Below, in pieces: positions 33,259-41,284 of a stretch of 41,284 nucleotides of DNA. Source of the stretch: Pseudomonadota bacterium (GTDB lineage: Bacteria > Pseudomonadota > Gammaproteobacteria > GCA-001735895); assembly GCA_022563685.1 (NCBI GenBank), contig JADFMY010000010.1:1-41284 (forward strand), in the 5' to 3' direction. A model generated the notes under the pieces. That model was not told the DNA's origin, ran no database searches, and worked only from the letters and a program-made list of their open reading frames with translations. A program made the translations under genes and the position numbers. Positions within the stretch are counted from its first letter, which is position 1. Each line of letters begins with the position of its first letter.

Positions 33259-33921
33259 ATGTTACCCGATGAGAAAAAGAAGCTGGCAGCGCAAGCTGCC
33301 CTGGAATATGTCACTCCGGGATCAATTGTAGGCGTGGGCACCGGCTCGACGGTTAACTTCTTTATCGACCTGCTGGCAGAGCAGATGTCTGGAGAAATCG
33401 AGGCGACTGTATCCAGTTCTGAAGCCTCGACCGAGCGTTTGCAAAAACACGGTTTTCGCGTCGAAGATTTGAACACGGTCGGCCATCTGTCCATCTATGT
33501 GGACGGTGCCGACGAATCGAATTCAAGGCTGCATTTGATCAAGGGCGGTGGTGGCGCTTTAACACGAGAAAAAATTATCGCCGCGGCAAGCGATCAATTT
33601 GTCTGTATCGCCGACGACAGTAAACTCGTCGACACGCTCGGCGCCTTCCCATTACCTGTAGAAGTAATTCCGATGGCGAGAGTGATGATCTCCGAGCAAC
33701 TCCTGAAGATAGGGGGTTCGCCGCAGTGGCGTAAGGATTTTATCACCGATAATGGAAATCATATTCTCGATGTACACGATCTTAGTATCGACGACCCGGT
33801 CGCACTGGAAACACAAATCAACCAGATGGTCGGTGTAGTCACAGTGGGTCTATTCGCGCAACGTCCCGCGGACGTCCTGATTCTCGGTGGTGATCGGGGT
33901 ATTCGTACGATTTCAGCCTGA
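33259..33921 (+). CDS. rpiA: Ribose-5-phosphate isomerase A
   Basis: This 220-residue enzyme interconverts ribose 5-phosphate and ribulose 5-phosphate in the pentose phosphate pathway. Signatures are [29 protein letters not shown] and D-D-S-K-L-V. The length equals that typical for RpiA. It is a single-gene unit divergent from ilvA. Confidence 0.97.
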   Translation: MLPDEKKKLAAQAALEYVTPGSIVGVGTGSTVNFFIDLLAEQMSGEIEATVSSSEASTERLQKHGFRVEDLNTVGHLSIYVDGADESNSRLHLIKGGGGALTREKIIAAASDQFVCIADDSKLVDTLGAFPLPVEVIPMARVMISEQLLKIGGSPQWRKDFITDNGNHILDVHDLSIDDPVALETQINQMVGVVTVGLFAQRPADVLILGGDRGIRTISA

Positions 33922-33977
33922 AGCCTGATTATCGCGCACTGATTGTTTCTAGTTCGATCAATCGAACACACACAGGA

Positions 33978-34012
33978 ATAAAAAAGGGACTGGAGTCGCC
34001 CCCAGTCCCTTT
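33978..34012 (-). terminator. Intrinsic terminator after rpsI
   Basis: The 11-bp stem AAAGGGACTGG / CCAGTCCCTTT (33983-33993 and 34002-34012) is followed on the minus strand by a run of T interrupted by one A. The run is only on this side, so it terminates rplM-rpsI rather than rpiA. Confidence 0.9.
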
Positions 34013-34033
34013 AGATAAAAAGTTATATGTATT

Positions 34034-34426
34034 TTAACGCTTGGAGAACTGAACACCGCGTCTTGCCTTACGCAGACCCACTTTCTTGCGTTCAACGGTC
34101 CTGGCATCGCGGGTGACAAATCCTTCCTTGCGCAGTGATTCACGATAAGTTTCATCGTATAGCAACAGAGCACGGGTAATGCCCAGTCTGATAGCGCCAG
34201 CCTGACCGCTTGGACCGCCACCCTTAACTTTCACCATGATGTCGAACTTGTCCATCATGCCTACTGTTTGCAGCGGTTGGCGCACCACCATGCGCGCGGT
34301 TTCGCGACCGAAGTACTCATCGATGCTTCGGTTATTAACCGTGATTGCGCCACCTCCAGACCTTAGATAAACCCTGGCAGAGGAACTCTTGCGCCGACCG
34401 GTACCGTAGTATTGTTCTACTGACAT
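34034..34426 (-). CDS. rpsI: 30S ribosomal protein S9
   Basis: This 130-residue ribosomal protein has [14 protein letters not shown] at the N-terminus, [19 protein letters not shown] centrally, and a basic tail ending Q-F-S-K-R whose last residues contact P-site tRNA. It follows rplM by 11 nt and ends at the terminator at 33978-34012. Confidence 0.98.
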   Translation of the reverse strand: MSVEQYYGTGRRKSSSARVYLRSGGGAITVNNRSIDEYFGRETARMVVRQPLQTVGMMDKFDIMVKVKGGGPSGQAGAIRLGITRALLLYDETYRESLRKEGFVTRDARTVERKKVGLRKARRGVQFSKR

Positions 34427-34437
34427 GATTAATTCTC

Positions 34438-34866
34438 TTAAATTTCGAGGGGCTGAGGCTGTTGTGCGCTGTGGCTGTGAGATTCGCCCGCGTAAACTTT
34501 GAGTTTCTTGAACATCGCCCTGCCCAGTGCATTTTTGGGTAACATGCCCTTGACCGAGTGCTGGATGATTCTCTCAGGATGACTGTTACGCAACTTCGCC
34601 AGGTTGGTCGACTTCAGGTTACCGATATATCCGGTATGGTGATGATACATCTTGTCGGTTTCCTTGTTTCCGGTAACGCGTACCTTTTCTGCGTTGATGA
34701 CCACGATATAGTCGCCAGTATCGACGTGCGGCGTGTATTCGGGTTTATGCTTGCCGCGCAGGCGGCGGGCGATTTCGCTCGACAGACGCCCGAGCACCTT
34801 GTCGGTGGCATCGACCACAAACCACTCACGTTTGACGGTTTCGGGATTAGCGCTAAAGGTTTTCAT
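34438..34866 (-). CDS. rplM: 50S ribosomal protein L13
   Basis: The protein has 142 residues from the ATG at 34866; the longer frame upstream is not conserved and crosses the promoter. Features are W[13 protein letters not shown], [10 protein letters not shown] and [12 protein letters not shown]. The leader is about 50 nt. The 20-residue C-terminus ([11 protein letters not shown]) is a usual variable tail. Confidence 0.98.
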   Translation of the reverse strand: MKTFSANPETVKREWFVVDATDKVLGRLSSEIARRLRGKHKPEYTPHVDTGDYIVVINAEKVRVTGNKETDKMYHHHTGYIGNLKSTNLAKLRNSHPERIIQHSVKGMLPKNALGRAMFKKLKVYAGESHSHSAQQPQPLEI

Positions 34867-34921
34867 ACTCAATTCCGCAAAGCTGCTTCGAAGGCTTTGA
34901 CTTCTCTCACAAAGGGCGCGA

Positions 34922-34950
34922 ATACTAGCCGATAATGCCAGCTGTGACAA
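34922..34950 (-). promoter_or_regulatory. Promoter of rplM-rpsI
   Basis: TTGTCA (34945-34950), a 17-bp spacer and TAGTAT (34922-34927) lie on the minus strand, 56 bp before the rplM ATG. This gives rplM its own promoter downstream of the separate small transcript at 35051-35143. Confidence 0.75.
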
Positions 34951-35050
34951 GCCATATCACCCTACTCCAGATGATATTTTCCTTTATATCTCAGGCCTCG
35001 GATAGCTGCCTAAAAAAATCGAAATTACAGATATACAGGGAACCTTGAAC

Positions 35051-35082
35051 AAAAAAATGGAGCGGTACCAAGTACCGCTCCA
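35051..35082 (-). terminator. Intrinsic terminator of the small RNA
   Basis: The 11-bp perfect stem (TGGAGCGGTAC / GTACCGCTCCA, loop of 3 nt, 35058-35082) is followed on the minus strand by seven consecutive T. No protein-coding gene lies upstream on this strand, so it serves the short transcript starting near 35143. Confidence 0.9.
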
Positions 35083-35143
35083 AATCCACCCAATAGATGA
35101 TGGAGGAGGAATGCTGATCGACAGGGGATGTCATATTCAGCAT
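35051..35143 (-). ncRNA. Putative novel small RNA with anti-Shine-Dalgarno-like CCUCCUCC region
   Basis: A transcript of about 93 nt is predicted between a near-consensus promoter (35150-35178) and an intrinsic terminator. Its layout is sRNA-like. A 5' hairpin has the outer stem AUGCUGA / UCAGCAU and the inner stem GACA / UGUC around the loop UCCCC. A single-stranded linker UUCCUCCUCCAUCAUC follows, then the terminator hairpin and a U7 tail suitable for Hfq. The pyrimidine-rich linker is complementary to Shine-Dalgarno sequences. An AUG occurs near the 5' end, but its frame runs through the terminator, so a peptide is unlikely. This is the main content of the 411-bp gap between rplM and coq7. 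No known RNA family was recognised. Confidence 0.75.
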
Positions 35144-35149
35144 ATAATA

Positions 35150-35178
35150 ATTATCTAATATTCTGTTATACTTGTCAA
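35150..35178 (-). promoter_or_regulatory. Near-consensus sigma70 promoter of the small RNA
   Basis: TTGACA (35173-35178), exactly 17 bp, then GATAAT (35150-35155) on the minus strand: eleven of twelve consensus positions. It does not serve rplM, which has its own promoter downstream of the terminator. Confidence 0.88.
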
Positions 35179-35226
35179 TGCTTGTGTATGAAATCTGGAA
35201 TGGGTCACCGTGAAGCGGCTCCCGCC

Positions 35227-35255
35227 TTGACAGCCATTGTCACGCCGCCTACTGT
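35227..35255 (+). promoter_or_regulatory. Probable promoter of coq7
   Basis: TTGACA (35227-35232), a 17-bp spacer and TACTGT (35250-35255) lie 23 bp before the TTG start of coq7. This leaves a short leader that contains the GGGAGGA ribosome binding site. Confidence 0.5.
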
Positions 35256-35277
35256 TCAGGCAGGGAGGAAAAACCAG

Positions 35278-35919
35278 TTGCTAAGGAAACTTAACCCGAT
35301 CGACAGACTAATCAGCGAGCTACAGCATGGCCTGCAAACTTGCCATGTGCGCCCAGCCGCCCAGGCGCGCCCTTACCCGGCGAGTAAAGTCGAACAGGCT
35401 GAGCTGACCGATGCCGAGCAATCGCATGTGGCCGGATTAATGCGCGTTAATAACGCGGGCGAGGTGGCAGCGCAGGGGCTCTATCGAGGTCAGGCGCTTA
35501 CCGCGCGTGGGCAAGCCATGAGTACTGCAATGCAAACTGCTGCCGACGAGGAAAACGAACACCTGAGCTGGTGCCAACAAAGATTATCTGAACTCAATCA
35601 CTCCCGCAGCAAGTTCGATGGAGTCTGGTACTGGGGATCTTTTACCCTGGGTGCCCTCGCCGGTGCCGCGGGTGATAAATGGAGCCTGGGATTTGTCAAG
35701 GAGACCGAACAGCAGGTGTACCAACACCTCGAAGGCCATCTAAAACAGTTGCCCGAAGCTGATCATCGCAGTCGTGTAATCCTCGAAACCATGAAAAAAG
35801 ATGAAATGCAGCACGCCATCAATGCACACGAAGCGGGGGCGGCTGAGCTGCCGCTGGCCATCCGGACTGCAATGGCACTAGTCAGCAAGGTGATGACCTT
35901 TACTGCCTATCGAGTTTAG
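35278..35919 (+). CDS. coq7: 2-nonaprenyl-3-methyl-6-methoxy-1,4-benzoquinol hydroxylase (Coq7/UbiF-equivalent)
   Basis: This 213-residue di-iron monooxygenase performs the C6 ring hydroxylation (demethoxyubiquinone step) in ubiquinone synthesis. The ferritin-like E-x-x-H pairs are visible: N-A-G-E-V-A-A-Q-G-L-Y, A-D-E-E-N-E-H-L-S-W and K-K-D-E-M-Q-H-A. The start is set at TTG 35278 because GGGAGGA lies 8 nt upstream and the protein then begins L-R-K-L-N-P-I-D-R-L-I like its relatives; the longer frame (from 35128) would cross the predicted promoter. Coq7 replaces the flavin enzyme UbiF, which fits the presence of only UbiH and UbiI flavin hydroxylases nearby. The stop overlaps that of the convergent OsmC-family gene. 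Confidence 0.95.
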   Translation: MLRKLNPIDRLISELQHGLQTCHVRPAAQARPYPASKVEQAELTDAEQSHVAGLMRVNNAGEVAAQGLYRGQALTARGQAMSTAMQTAADEENEHLSWCQQRLSELNHSRSKFDGVWYWGSFTLGALAGAAGDKWSLGFVKETEQQVYQHLEGHLKQLPEADHRSRVILETMKKDEMQHAINAHEAGAAELPLAIRTAMALVSKVMTFTAYRV

Positions 35920-36335
35920 ACAACATCCACAATCTCGAAATCGTACGTGATTTTTGCCGTCTTGTTGAGCATTGCAGAGGCGGAGCAATATTTTTCTGCA
36001 GACAAATTCACCGCTTTTTCGACTTTGGCCGGATCCAGGCTATTACCGGTGATAATAAAGTGCGCGTGAATGCGGGTAAATACCCTGGGTATTTCCTCAG
36101 CACGATCCGAATCGATTTCGACTTCGCAACCGACGATCGCCTGGCGCGATTTCTTCAAAATACTCACCACGTCGAACGCAGTACAGCCGCCGAGTCCGAG
36201 TAACAGCATTTCCATCGGGCGCACACCCCTATTGCGTCCACCGTGTTCTGGCGCACCATCCATCACCACCGCATGACCACTACCTGATTCGCCGACAAAT
36301 GTCATGTGATCGAGCCACTTAACCCTGCATTTCAT
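35916..36335 (-). CDS. OsmC/Ohr-family protein, YhfA-like
   Basis: This 139-residue protein of the OsmC fold has R-P-M-E-M-L-L-L-G-L-G-G-C-T-A-F-D-V and, later, A-E-K-Y-C-S-A-S-A-M-L, giving the two redox cysteines of the family. Relatives reduce organic hydroperoxides, but the YhfA subgroup beside crp has no proven substrate. An alternative ATG at 36341 adds two residues. It is divergent from crp and convergent, with a 4-nt overlap, on coq7. Confidence 0.9.
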   Translation of the reverse strand: MKCRVKWLDHMTFVGESGSGHAVVMDGAPEHGGRNRGVRPMEMLLLGLGGCTAFDVVSILKKSRQAIVGCEVEIDSDRAEEIPRVFTRIHAHFIITGNSLDPAKVEKAVNLSAEKYCSASAMLNKTAKITYDFEIVDVV

Positions 36336-36414
36336 AAGCATTAACCTGATTATGTTGTCACGCGTAAATGTGATATGTTAGTCCGATTAAAAAGAACTCT
36401 GCCAGGATGCAACG

Positions 36415-37062
36415 ATGGAAGTCGAGCCTGTCACTCAATTTGTACCACGCGAAAACCCCGCACTTGATAGTTTTCTTCATCATTGCCACACGAAGAAATA
36501 TGTTGCGCGCAGCACCATCATCCATGCCGGGGACGAGTCCGACACACTGTACTATATCATCGACGGTTCGGTCAGCGTAGTCATCGAGGACGAGGACTGT
36601 AACGAAATTGTGCTCGCTTACCTGAACCCGGGTGATTTCTTCGGCGAGATGGGATTATTCGAGGAACACCTCAAGCGCAGCGCCTGGGTGATTGCACGAA
36701 CGATCTGCGAGGTCGCCGAAATTCACTATAACCAGTTCATGGTATTAGCCCGGGAAACACCGGAAATATTGTTTCAATTGTCATCCCAGCTCGCCAGTCG
36801 ACTGCGCAAAACCAGTCGCAAGGTGAGCAACCTGGCATTCATGGATGTAACCGGCCGAGTCGCTCGAACCCTGTTGGAGCTGGCGCGCGAACCGGATGCC
36901 ATTACCCATCCGGATGGGATGCAAATCAAAATCACACGGCAGGAAATCGCCAAAATTGTCGGGTGCTCACGCGAAATGGCGGGGCGGGTGATGAAAACCC
37001 TGGAAGAAGATGGTTTGATTAGCGCACACGGAAAAACAGTGGTCGTGTTTGGAACCCGATAA
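36415..37062 (+). CDS. crp: cAMP receptor protein (Crp/Vfr)
   Basis: This 215-residue regulator has an N-terminal cyclic-nucleotide-binding domain, with [11 protein letters not shown] and R-S-A-W-V (cAMP pocket). The C-terminal winged helix [20 protein letters not shown] is essentially the Escherichia coli recognition helix. The N-terminus has an acidic extension like Vfr. AGGA lies 7 nt before the ATG. It sits beside the OsmC-family gene as in enterics, and beside the trp genes as vfr does in Pseudomonas. It is convergent with trpC, 14 nt apart. Confidence 0.95.
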   Translation: MEVEPVTQFVPRENPALDSFLHHCHTKKYVARSTIIHAGDESDTLYYIIDGSVSVVIEDEDCNEIVLAYLNPGDFFGEMGLFEEHLKRSAWVIARTICEVAEIHYNQFMVLARETPEILFQLSSQLASRLRKTSRKVSNLAFMDVTGRVARTLLELAREPDAITHPDGMQIKITRQEIAKIVGCSREMAGRVMKTLEEDGLISAHGKTVVVFGTR

Positions 37063-37076
37063 TCTAGCTAACCGCA

Positions 37077-37880
37077 TCACGAAAAAAACAACGCTTTCAA
37101 GGCTTCGCCGGGCTTCTCGGCGCGCATAAATGCCTCGCCGACGAGAAATGCATTCACGCCATGAGCGCGCATCAACTTCACGTCTTTCCGGGTATGTATC
37201 CCGCTTTCGGTAACCACGAGACAGGAATCGGGCAACTGATCGAGCAAATCGAGGGTGGTCGACAGGCGGGTCTCGAAAGTTCTTAAATCGCGGTTGTTAA
37301 TGCCTATTACTTCGAGTTTCAGGCGCAATGCCCGGTCCAGTTCCTGCCGGTCGTGTACTTCCACCAGGACGTCCATGCCAAGCTCGATTGACAGATTATA
37401 GAGTTCTGCCAGTGGCCCGTCGTCGAGCGCGGCGACAATCAACAGGATGCAATCGGCTCCCAGCGCTCTTGCCTCGTACACCTGATAGGGGTCGATAATA
37501 AAATCCTTGCGAATCACCGGCAGCAGGCAGGCTTTACGCGCAGCGATCAGGTAATCGTCATGCCCCTGAAAGAAATCTTCGTCGGTCAACACCGAAAGGC
37601 ATGCGGCTCCTGCGGCGGCGTAAGACTCGGCTATCGTAGCCGGATCAAAATCCTCGCGTATCACGCCCTGACTGGGTGAGGCTTTTTTGATTTCGGCAAT
37701 TACCGCCGCTTCACCTATGGATTGCCTGTCCCGCAGAGATTGGATAAAACCACGTGGCGCCGGCATGGCACGCGCGCGCTGCTGGATTTGCTCGCTCGAT
37801 ATCGACTGCAGGCGCGATTTAATCTCTTCGTGTTTGCGTCGCAGTATTTGTGTCAGGATATCCGGCCTGCGCTCACTCAT
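37077..37880 (-). CDS. trpC: Indole-3-glycerol-phosphate synthase
   Basis: This 267-residue TIM-barrel enzyme of the tryptophan pathway has [13 protein letters not shown] and [26 protein letters not shown] follows, then G-I-N-N-R-D-L and V-T-E-S-G-I. It is monofunctional, without a fused PRAI (TrpF) domain. Its ATG overlaps the trpD stop by 4 nt. Confidence 0.97.
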   Translation of the reverse strand: MSERRPDILTQILRRKHEEIKSRLQSISSEQIQQRARAMPAPRGFIQSLRDRQSIGEAAVIAEIKKASPSQGVIREDFDPATIAESYAAAGAACLSVLTDEDFFQGHDDYLIAARKACLLPVIRKDFIIDPYQVYEARALGADCILLIVAALDDGPLAELYNLSIELGMDVLVEVHDRQELDRALRLKLEVIGINNRDLRTFETRLSTTLDLLDQLPDSCLVVTESGIHTRKDVKLMRAHGVNAFLVGEAFMRAEKPGEALKALFFS

Positions 37881-38893
37881 TGCGAATTCGATTTCGCTAC
37901 CAGCTTAACCAGTACCTCGGAGGCTTTACCATCGGCGATGGCCGACTGCGCCTTTTCGACCCCAGCCGACAGGGTCTCGGTCAGGCCCGATACATAAATC
38001 GCCGCACCGGCATTTAAACAGACGATATCCAGCGCTGGGCCGGGCGTATTGCCGAGCACCGACCGGATCATCGCCAGGCTTTGCTCCACGCTGTCTACCT
38101 TCAGCTCGCTCAAGTCGGCCATTTCCATGCCAAAATCGGTCGGTGACAGCTTGTAACTGGTCACCTCGCCGTCTTTTAGTTCGGCAACCCGAGTTTTTGC
38201 AGAAATACTGATTTCGTCCATCCCATCCTCCCCATGAACCACCATCACGTGCCGACTACCGAGTTGCTTGAGTACCTGCGCCAGGGGCTCGATCAGTTCA
38301 CCGTCAAAAACGCCGATTACCTGATTCGGCGCCCCTGCCGGATTAGTCAGGGGCCCCAGTATATTAAATATGGTTCTCACCGCCATTTCCCTGCGCGGAC
38401 CAATCGCGTGGCGCATGGCGCTATGGTGCTTTTGCGCGAACATAAATCCGACCCCGACCTGCTCAATACAGGCACCGACCTGTTCGGGCGTAATTTCCAG
38501 ATTAACCCCTGCGGCTTCGAGGACATCTGCACTGCCTGACTTACTCGAAACCGATCGATTCCCGTGCTTGGCCACCTGCGCACCGGCCGCAGCCGCGACT
38601 ATCGCACTCGCGGTGGAAATATTGAAACTGCCCGAAGCATCGCCACCGGTACCGCAGGTATCTACCAGGTGCTTTGCATCCACCTTAACCCGGGTCGACA
38701 ATTCGCGCATGACCGTGGCTGCCGCGGTTATCTCATCGATACTTTCGCCCTTCATCCGCAAACCAACCAGAAAACCGCCGATTTGTGCCGGCGTAAATTC
38801 GCCGGTCATGATTTGCTGCATCACCGCGCTCATGTCTTCGGCACTCAGGTCTTGCCCGGCTATCACCATTTTGATCGCTGCCTGTATGTCCAT
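37877..38893 (-). CDS. trpD: Anthranilate phosphoribosyltransferase
   Basis: This 338-residue enzyme joins anthranilate to PRPP. Visible are [18 protein letters not shown] (PRPP loop), [16 protein letters not shown] and the G-P-L-T-N-P-A-G segment. ATG 38893 is chosen since AGGAGG lies just upstream; a TTG three bases earlier is possible. A gap of 175 bp separates it from trpG, so a separate internal promoter is possible; only a weak TATAAA was noticed. Confidence 0.97.
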   Translation of the reverse strand: MDIQAAIKMVIAGQDLSAEDMSAVMQQIMTGEFTPAQIGGFLVGLRMKGESIDEITAAATVMRELSTRVKVDAKHLVDTCGTGGDASGSFNISTASAIVAAAAGAQVAKHGNRSVSSKSGSADVLEAAGVNLEITPEQVGACIEQVGVGFMFAQKHHSAMRHAIGPRREMAVRTIFNILGPLTNPAGAPNQVIGVFDGELIEPLAQVLKQLGSRHVMVVHGEDGMDEISISAKTRVAELKDGEVTSYKLSPTDFGMEMADLSELKVDSVEQSLAMIRSVLGNTPGPALDIVCLNAGAAIYVSGLTETLSAGVEKAQSAIADGKASEVLVKLVAKSNSQ

Positions 38894-39068
38894 CAATCCT
38901 CCTGCTAACTGCTAATTACGCCCTCGAGACCTTTGCACGAGCAGGGATTTTGCTCTCTGGTAAGGCAAAAGTGCACGGAATGAGGGAGTTTATACCGGAT
39001 AATCGATCGATTGAGTACATTTTTAACGCCGCCAGAGAGTAAAATAACAATCGTGCGAGGGTCTCGAG

Positions 39069-39650
39069 TTACATTGATAAAAAGTTTCGCAGTAGATCAT
39101 GCCCATGTTCGGTCAGTATCGATTCCGGGTGGAACTGCACACCCTCTATGCTCAGCTCCCTGTGCCTGACCCCCATAATTTCATCGACTGAACCGTCCTG
39201 GTTTTCGGTCCAGGCAGTCAACTCGAGACATTCTGGCAGGCTATCCCTGTCGATTACCAGCGAATGGTAGCGCGTGGCTTCGAACGGGCTGACTAAGCCG
39301 GAAAACACCCCGACTCCGGTATGCACGACCATCGATGTCTTGCCGTGCATAATTTCTCTGGCGTGAATTATCTCACCACCATAAACCTGTCCGATGCTTT
39401 GATGGCCCAGACATACGCCGAGTATCGGTTTCGCACCGGCCAATACTTCTATCGCCGCCATCGAAACGCCAGCCTCGTTCGGCGTGCAGGGACCTGGAGA
39501 AATCATGATATGACTCGCATCGGTGTGCTGAATTTCTTCAGCGCTGATCTGGTCGTTTCTGACCACCTCCACCTCGGCGCCCAGCTCACCGAGATACTGC
39601 ACCAGGTTATAGGTAAACGAATCGTAGTTATCGATCATCAGTACCTTCAT
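39069..39650 (-). CDS. trpG: Anthranilate synthase component II (glutamine amidotransferase)
   Basis: This 193-residue class I amidotransferase begins [16 protein letters not shown] after the ATG at 39650. The catalytic Cys is in [11 protein letters not shown], and the His-Glu pair in V-Q-F-H-P-E-S. The longer upstream frame lies inside trpE and is not used; trpE and trpG overlap by 4 nt (ATGA). It may also supply PabB, as in other bacteria. Confidence 0.96.
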   Translation of the reverse strand: MKVLMIDNYDSFTYNLVQYLGELGAEVEVVRNDQISAEEIQHTDASHIMISPGPCTPNEAGVSMAAIEVLAGAKPILGVCLGHQSIGQVYGGEIIHAREIMHGKTSMVVHTGVGVFSGLVSPFEATRYHSLVIDRDSLPECLELTAWTENQDGSVDEIMGVRHRELSIEGVQFHPESILTEHGHDLLRNFLSM

Positions 39651-41158
39651 AACATGGATTCCTGATCGTCGGCGCAGGGATCTCTCGCGGGCAATCCCGA
39701 CTCCGCCATCGTCACTGCTCTGAAGACGGCGCGACCCTTGTTCATTGTCTCCTCCCATTCGTTTTCGGGTATCGAGTCGTACACGATTCCAGCACCCACC
39801 TGGATATAGAGTATCTCGTCCTTGATGACAGCGGTGCGTATCGCTATTGCTGTGTCCATATTACCGCTCCAGGAAATATAACCTACAGCACCGGAATAAA
39901 TACCGCGTTTAACCGGCTCCAGCTCGTCGATAATTTCCATCGCCCGGATCTTCGGCGCACCGGACACGGTTCCGGCTGGAAAGGTCGCGCGCAATACATC
40001 CATCGCTGACAGGCCCGGCTTTAAATTTCCCTCAATATTAGAAACGATGTGCATCACGTGGGAATAGCGTTCGACGATCATTTTTTCCGTCAGATGCACA
40101 CTGCCGATTTCACTCACCCGGCCAGCATCGTTTCGACCCAGGTCGATGAGCATCAGGTGTTCTGCCAGTTCTTTGGGATCTTCCAGCAGTTCGCGTTCGA
40201 GCCTCTGATCGTGCTTACGATCACGACCACGTGGACGAGTGCCGGCGATAGGTCGCACGGTAATTGCCCGGTCTTCCAGGCGTACCAGGATTTCGGGCGA
40301 CGAGCCAACCACGAAATGATCACCCAGATTCAAATAATACATATAGGGCGAGGGATTCAGGCTGCGTAATGCGCGATACAGGTCGATCGGCCTGGCCTTG
40401 AAAGGAATCGAAAGGCGCTGCGACAGTACGATCTGCATCGCATCTCCGTCGATTATATATTGCCTGGCTTTTTCGACAGCCTGCTCAAATCCTTGCCGGG
40501 TAAATTCAGAAGTGAAGTCATCTTCACCAACCGATTGCCGGGCTCTTTCGGGGTTCCGGTCCAGACGAGTTTCCATCAGCTTCTTTTCGAGTTCCAGCAA
40601 TCGCTGTTGCCCGTTTTCCCAGGCCATACTTTTAGCCGGATCGACGTGCACAATTAAAAATATACGTGACGCCAGATTATCGAATACGACTAGTTCATCG
40701 CTCAACATCAGCAGGATGTCGGGTGTTCCATGCTTGTCGGTGTTGGGACATTCGGCCAGTTTCGGCTCGATATAACGGATCGTATCGTAACCGAAGTAAC
40801 CCACCAGACCACCGTGAAACTTGGGCAGGCAATCAGCCTCGGCTACTCTAAATAAATTCAGATAATCTTCAATAAACTGGAGCGGATCGCTGGTGTCTTC
40901 CTGGCTCACCACCTGCCCGTCTACCTCCAGTACGGCTCGATTTCCAAACACTTTCAGACGTGTTTCGCAAGCCAGTCCGATAATCGAATAACGCCCCCAT
41001 TTTTCGCCACCCTGCACCGATTCGAACAGATAGGTATAGGGTTCGTTGGCAAGTTTCAGGTAGGTGCTCAGCGGTGTATCAAGATCTGCAAGCACCTCGC
41101 GCACCAGTGGAATAAGATTGTAATCGCGCTTAATTTTATTGAATTGTCGAAGATTCAT
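39647..41158 (-). CDS. trpE: Anthranilate synthase component I
   Basis: This 503-residue chorismate-binding enzyme makes anthranilate with TrpG-supplied ammonia. The N-terminal half contains the tryptophan feedback region ([18 protein letters not shown]). The C-terminal chorismate-binding half has [17 protein letters not shown], and [15 protein letters not shown]. It is the first gene of the trp run. The 126 bp upstream show a short GGTGA-GCCC-TCACC hairpin but no Trp-rich leader peptide or clear operator. Confidence 0.97.
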   Translation of the reverse strand: MNLRQFNKIKRDYNLIPLVREVLADLDTPLSTYLKLANEPYTYLFESVQGGEKWGRYSIIGLACETRLKVFGNRAVLEVDGQVVSQEDTSDPLQFIEDYLNLFRVAEADCLPKFHGGLVGYFGYDTIRYIEPKLAECPNTDKHGTPDILLMLSDELVVFDNLASRIFLIVHVDPAKSMAWENGQQRLLELEKKLMETRLDRNPERARQSVGEDDFTSEFTRQGFEQAVEKARQYIIDGDAMQIVLSQRLSIPFKARPIDLYRALRSLNPSPYMYYLNLGDHFVVGSSPEILVRLEDRAITVRPIAGTRPRGRDRKHDQRLERELLEDPKELAEHLMLIDLGRNDAGRVSEIGSVHLTEKMIVERYSHVMHIVSNIEGNLKPGLSAMDVLRATFPAGTVSGAPKIRAMEIIDELEPVKRGIYSGAVGYISWSGNMDTAIAIRTAVIKDEILYIQVGAGIVYDSIPENEWEETMNKGRAVFRAVTMAESGLPARDPCADDQESML

Positions 41159-41284
41159 GGCAATGACTCAAAACGGTTAAACTAAGGTACAACGGAACTA
41201 CGGTGAGGGCTCACCATCGCCAGCAATAGATGCGTACCTTGTTCAGTTTTAATGTTTGAATCATTGTTTAAATGAGGGTTTCCA

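Noticed and set aside
35128-35277. N-terminal extension of Coq7 from an upstream in-frame start
   Set aside because: The extension is not Coq7-like, crosses the predicted coq7 promoter and lacks a ribosome binding site, whereas TTG 35278 has GGGAGGA 8 nt upstream and gives the normal family length.
36355-36375. TGTCAC-N8-GTGATA inverted repeat upstream of crp as a Crp autoregulatory site
   Set aside because: The half-sites face the wrong way and have the wrong spacing compared with the TGTGA-N6-TCACA consensus; no convincing site remained.
41159-41284. Tryptophan attenuator or TrpR operator upstream of trpE
   Set aside because: Only a 5-bp hairpin (GGTGA/TCACC) is present. There is no leader peptide with tandem Trp codons, no terminator with a T run and no TrpR-like palindrome within the bases available.

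Overview
The window is chromosomal DNA from a gammaproteobacterium. This rests on several conserved neighbourhoods: lptD-surA-pdxA-rsmA, lgt-thyA, apaG-apaH, pepP-ubiH-ubiI beside zapA and 6S RNA, ilvA next to rpiA, rplM-rpsI, and the Pseudomonas-like run coq7/osmC-like/crp(vfr)/trpC-trpD-trpG-trpE. Outer-membrane LPS assembly, ubiquinone biosynthesis and glutathione-dependent formaldehyde oxidation show a Gram-negative, respiring, probably environmental organism. I cannot name the genus. No tRNA, rRNA, CRISPR array, transposase or phage gene was seen.

Layout. 1-4660 (minus) is an accessory metal-type operon: outer-membrane barrel protein, MerP-like HMA protein, NHL propeller, MerR regulator, YVTN propeller and an FtsX/MacB-type permease that runs off the left edge. 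It starts from a textbook MerR-type promoter with a 19-bp spacer and a dyad. 4724-6785 (minus) is the formaldehyde pair frmA-fghA. 6790-6940 is a block of five consecutive hairpins. 7021-7983 is a DUF3179 protein. 8200-13964 (plus) is lptD-surA-pdxA-rsmA-folA with overlapping genes. 14042-15374 is a convergent FHA / FecR-LysM pair. 15634-18964 (minus) holds apaH, apaG, thyA, lgt and dgkA. 19049-20775 is gcvT-gcvH behind a tandem glycine riboswitch. 20779-26519 is a two-partner secretion operon with a double-FecR periplasmic protein between TpsB and TpsA. 26648-30628 is ubiI, ubiH, pepP and a truncated ygfB. 30635-31390 is a ZapB-like gene, zapA and the 6S RNA. 31468-33921 is ilvA and rpiA. 33978-34950 is rplM-rpsI with promoter and terminator. 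35051-35178 is a complete small-RNA transcription unit that I do not recognise. 35278-41158 is coq7, an OsmC-family gene, crp and the trp genes.

Most of the window is housekeeping. The three places most worth attention are: (i) the MerR-controlled operon, whose combination of an HMA carrier, two membrane-anchored propellers and an ABC-type permease matches no metal system I can name; (ii) the unannotated RNA between rplM and coq7, which has a near-consensus promoter, a 5' hairpin with a C-rich loop, an exposed CCUCCUCC stretch and an intrinsic terminator; and (iii) the five-hairpin block upstream of frmA. The TPS/FecR operon is also unusual.
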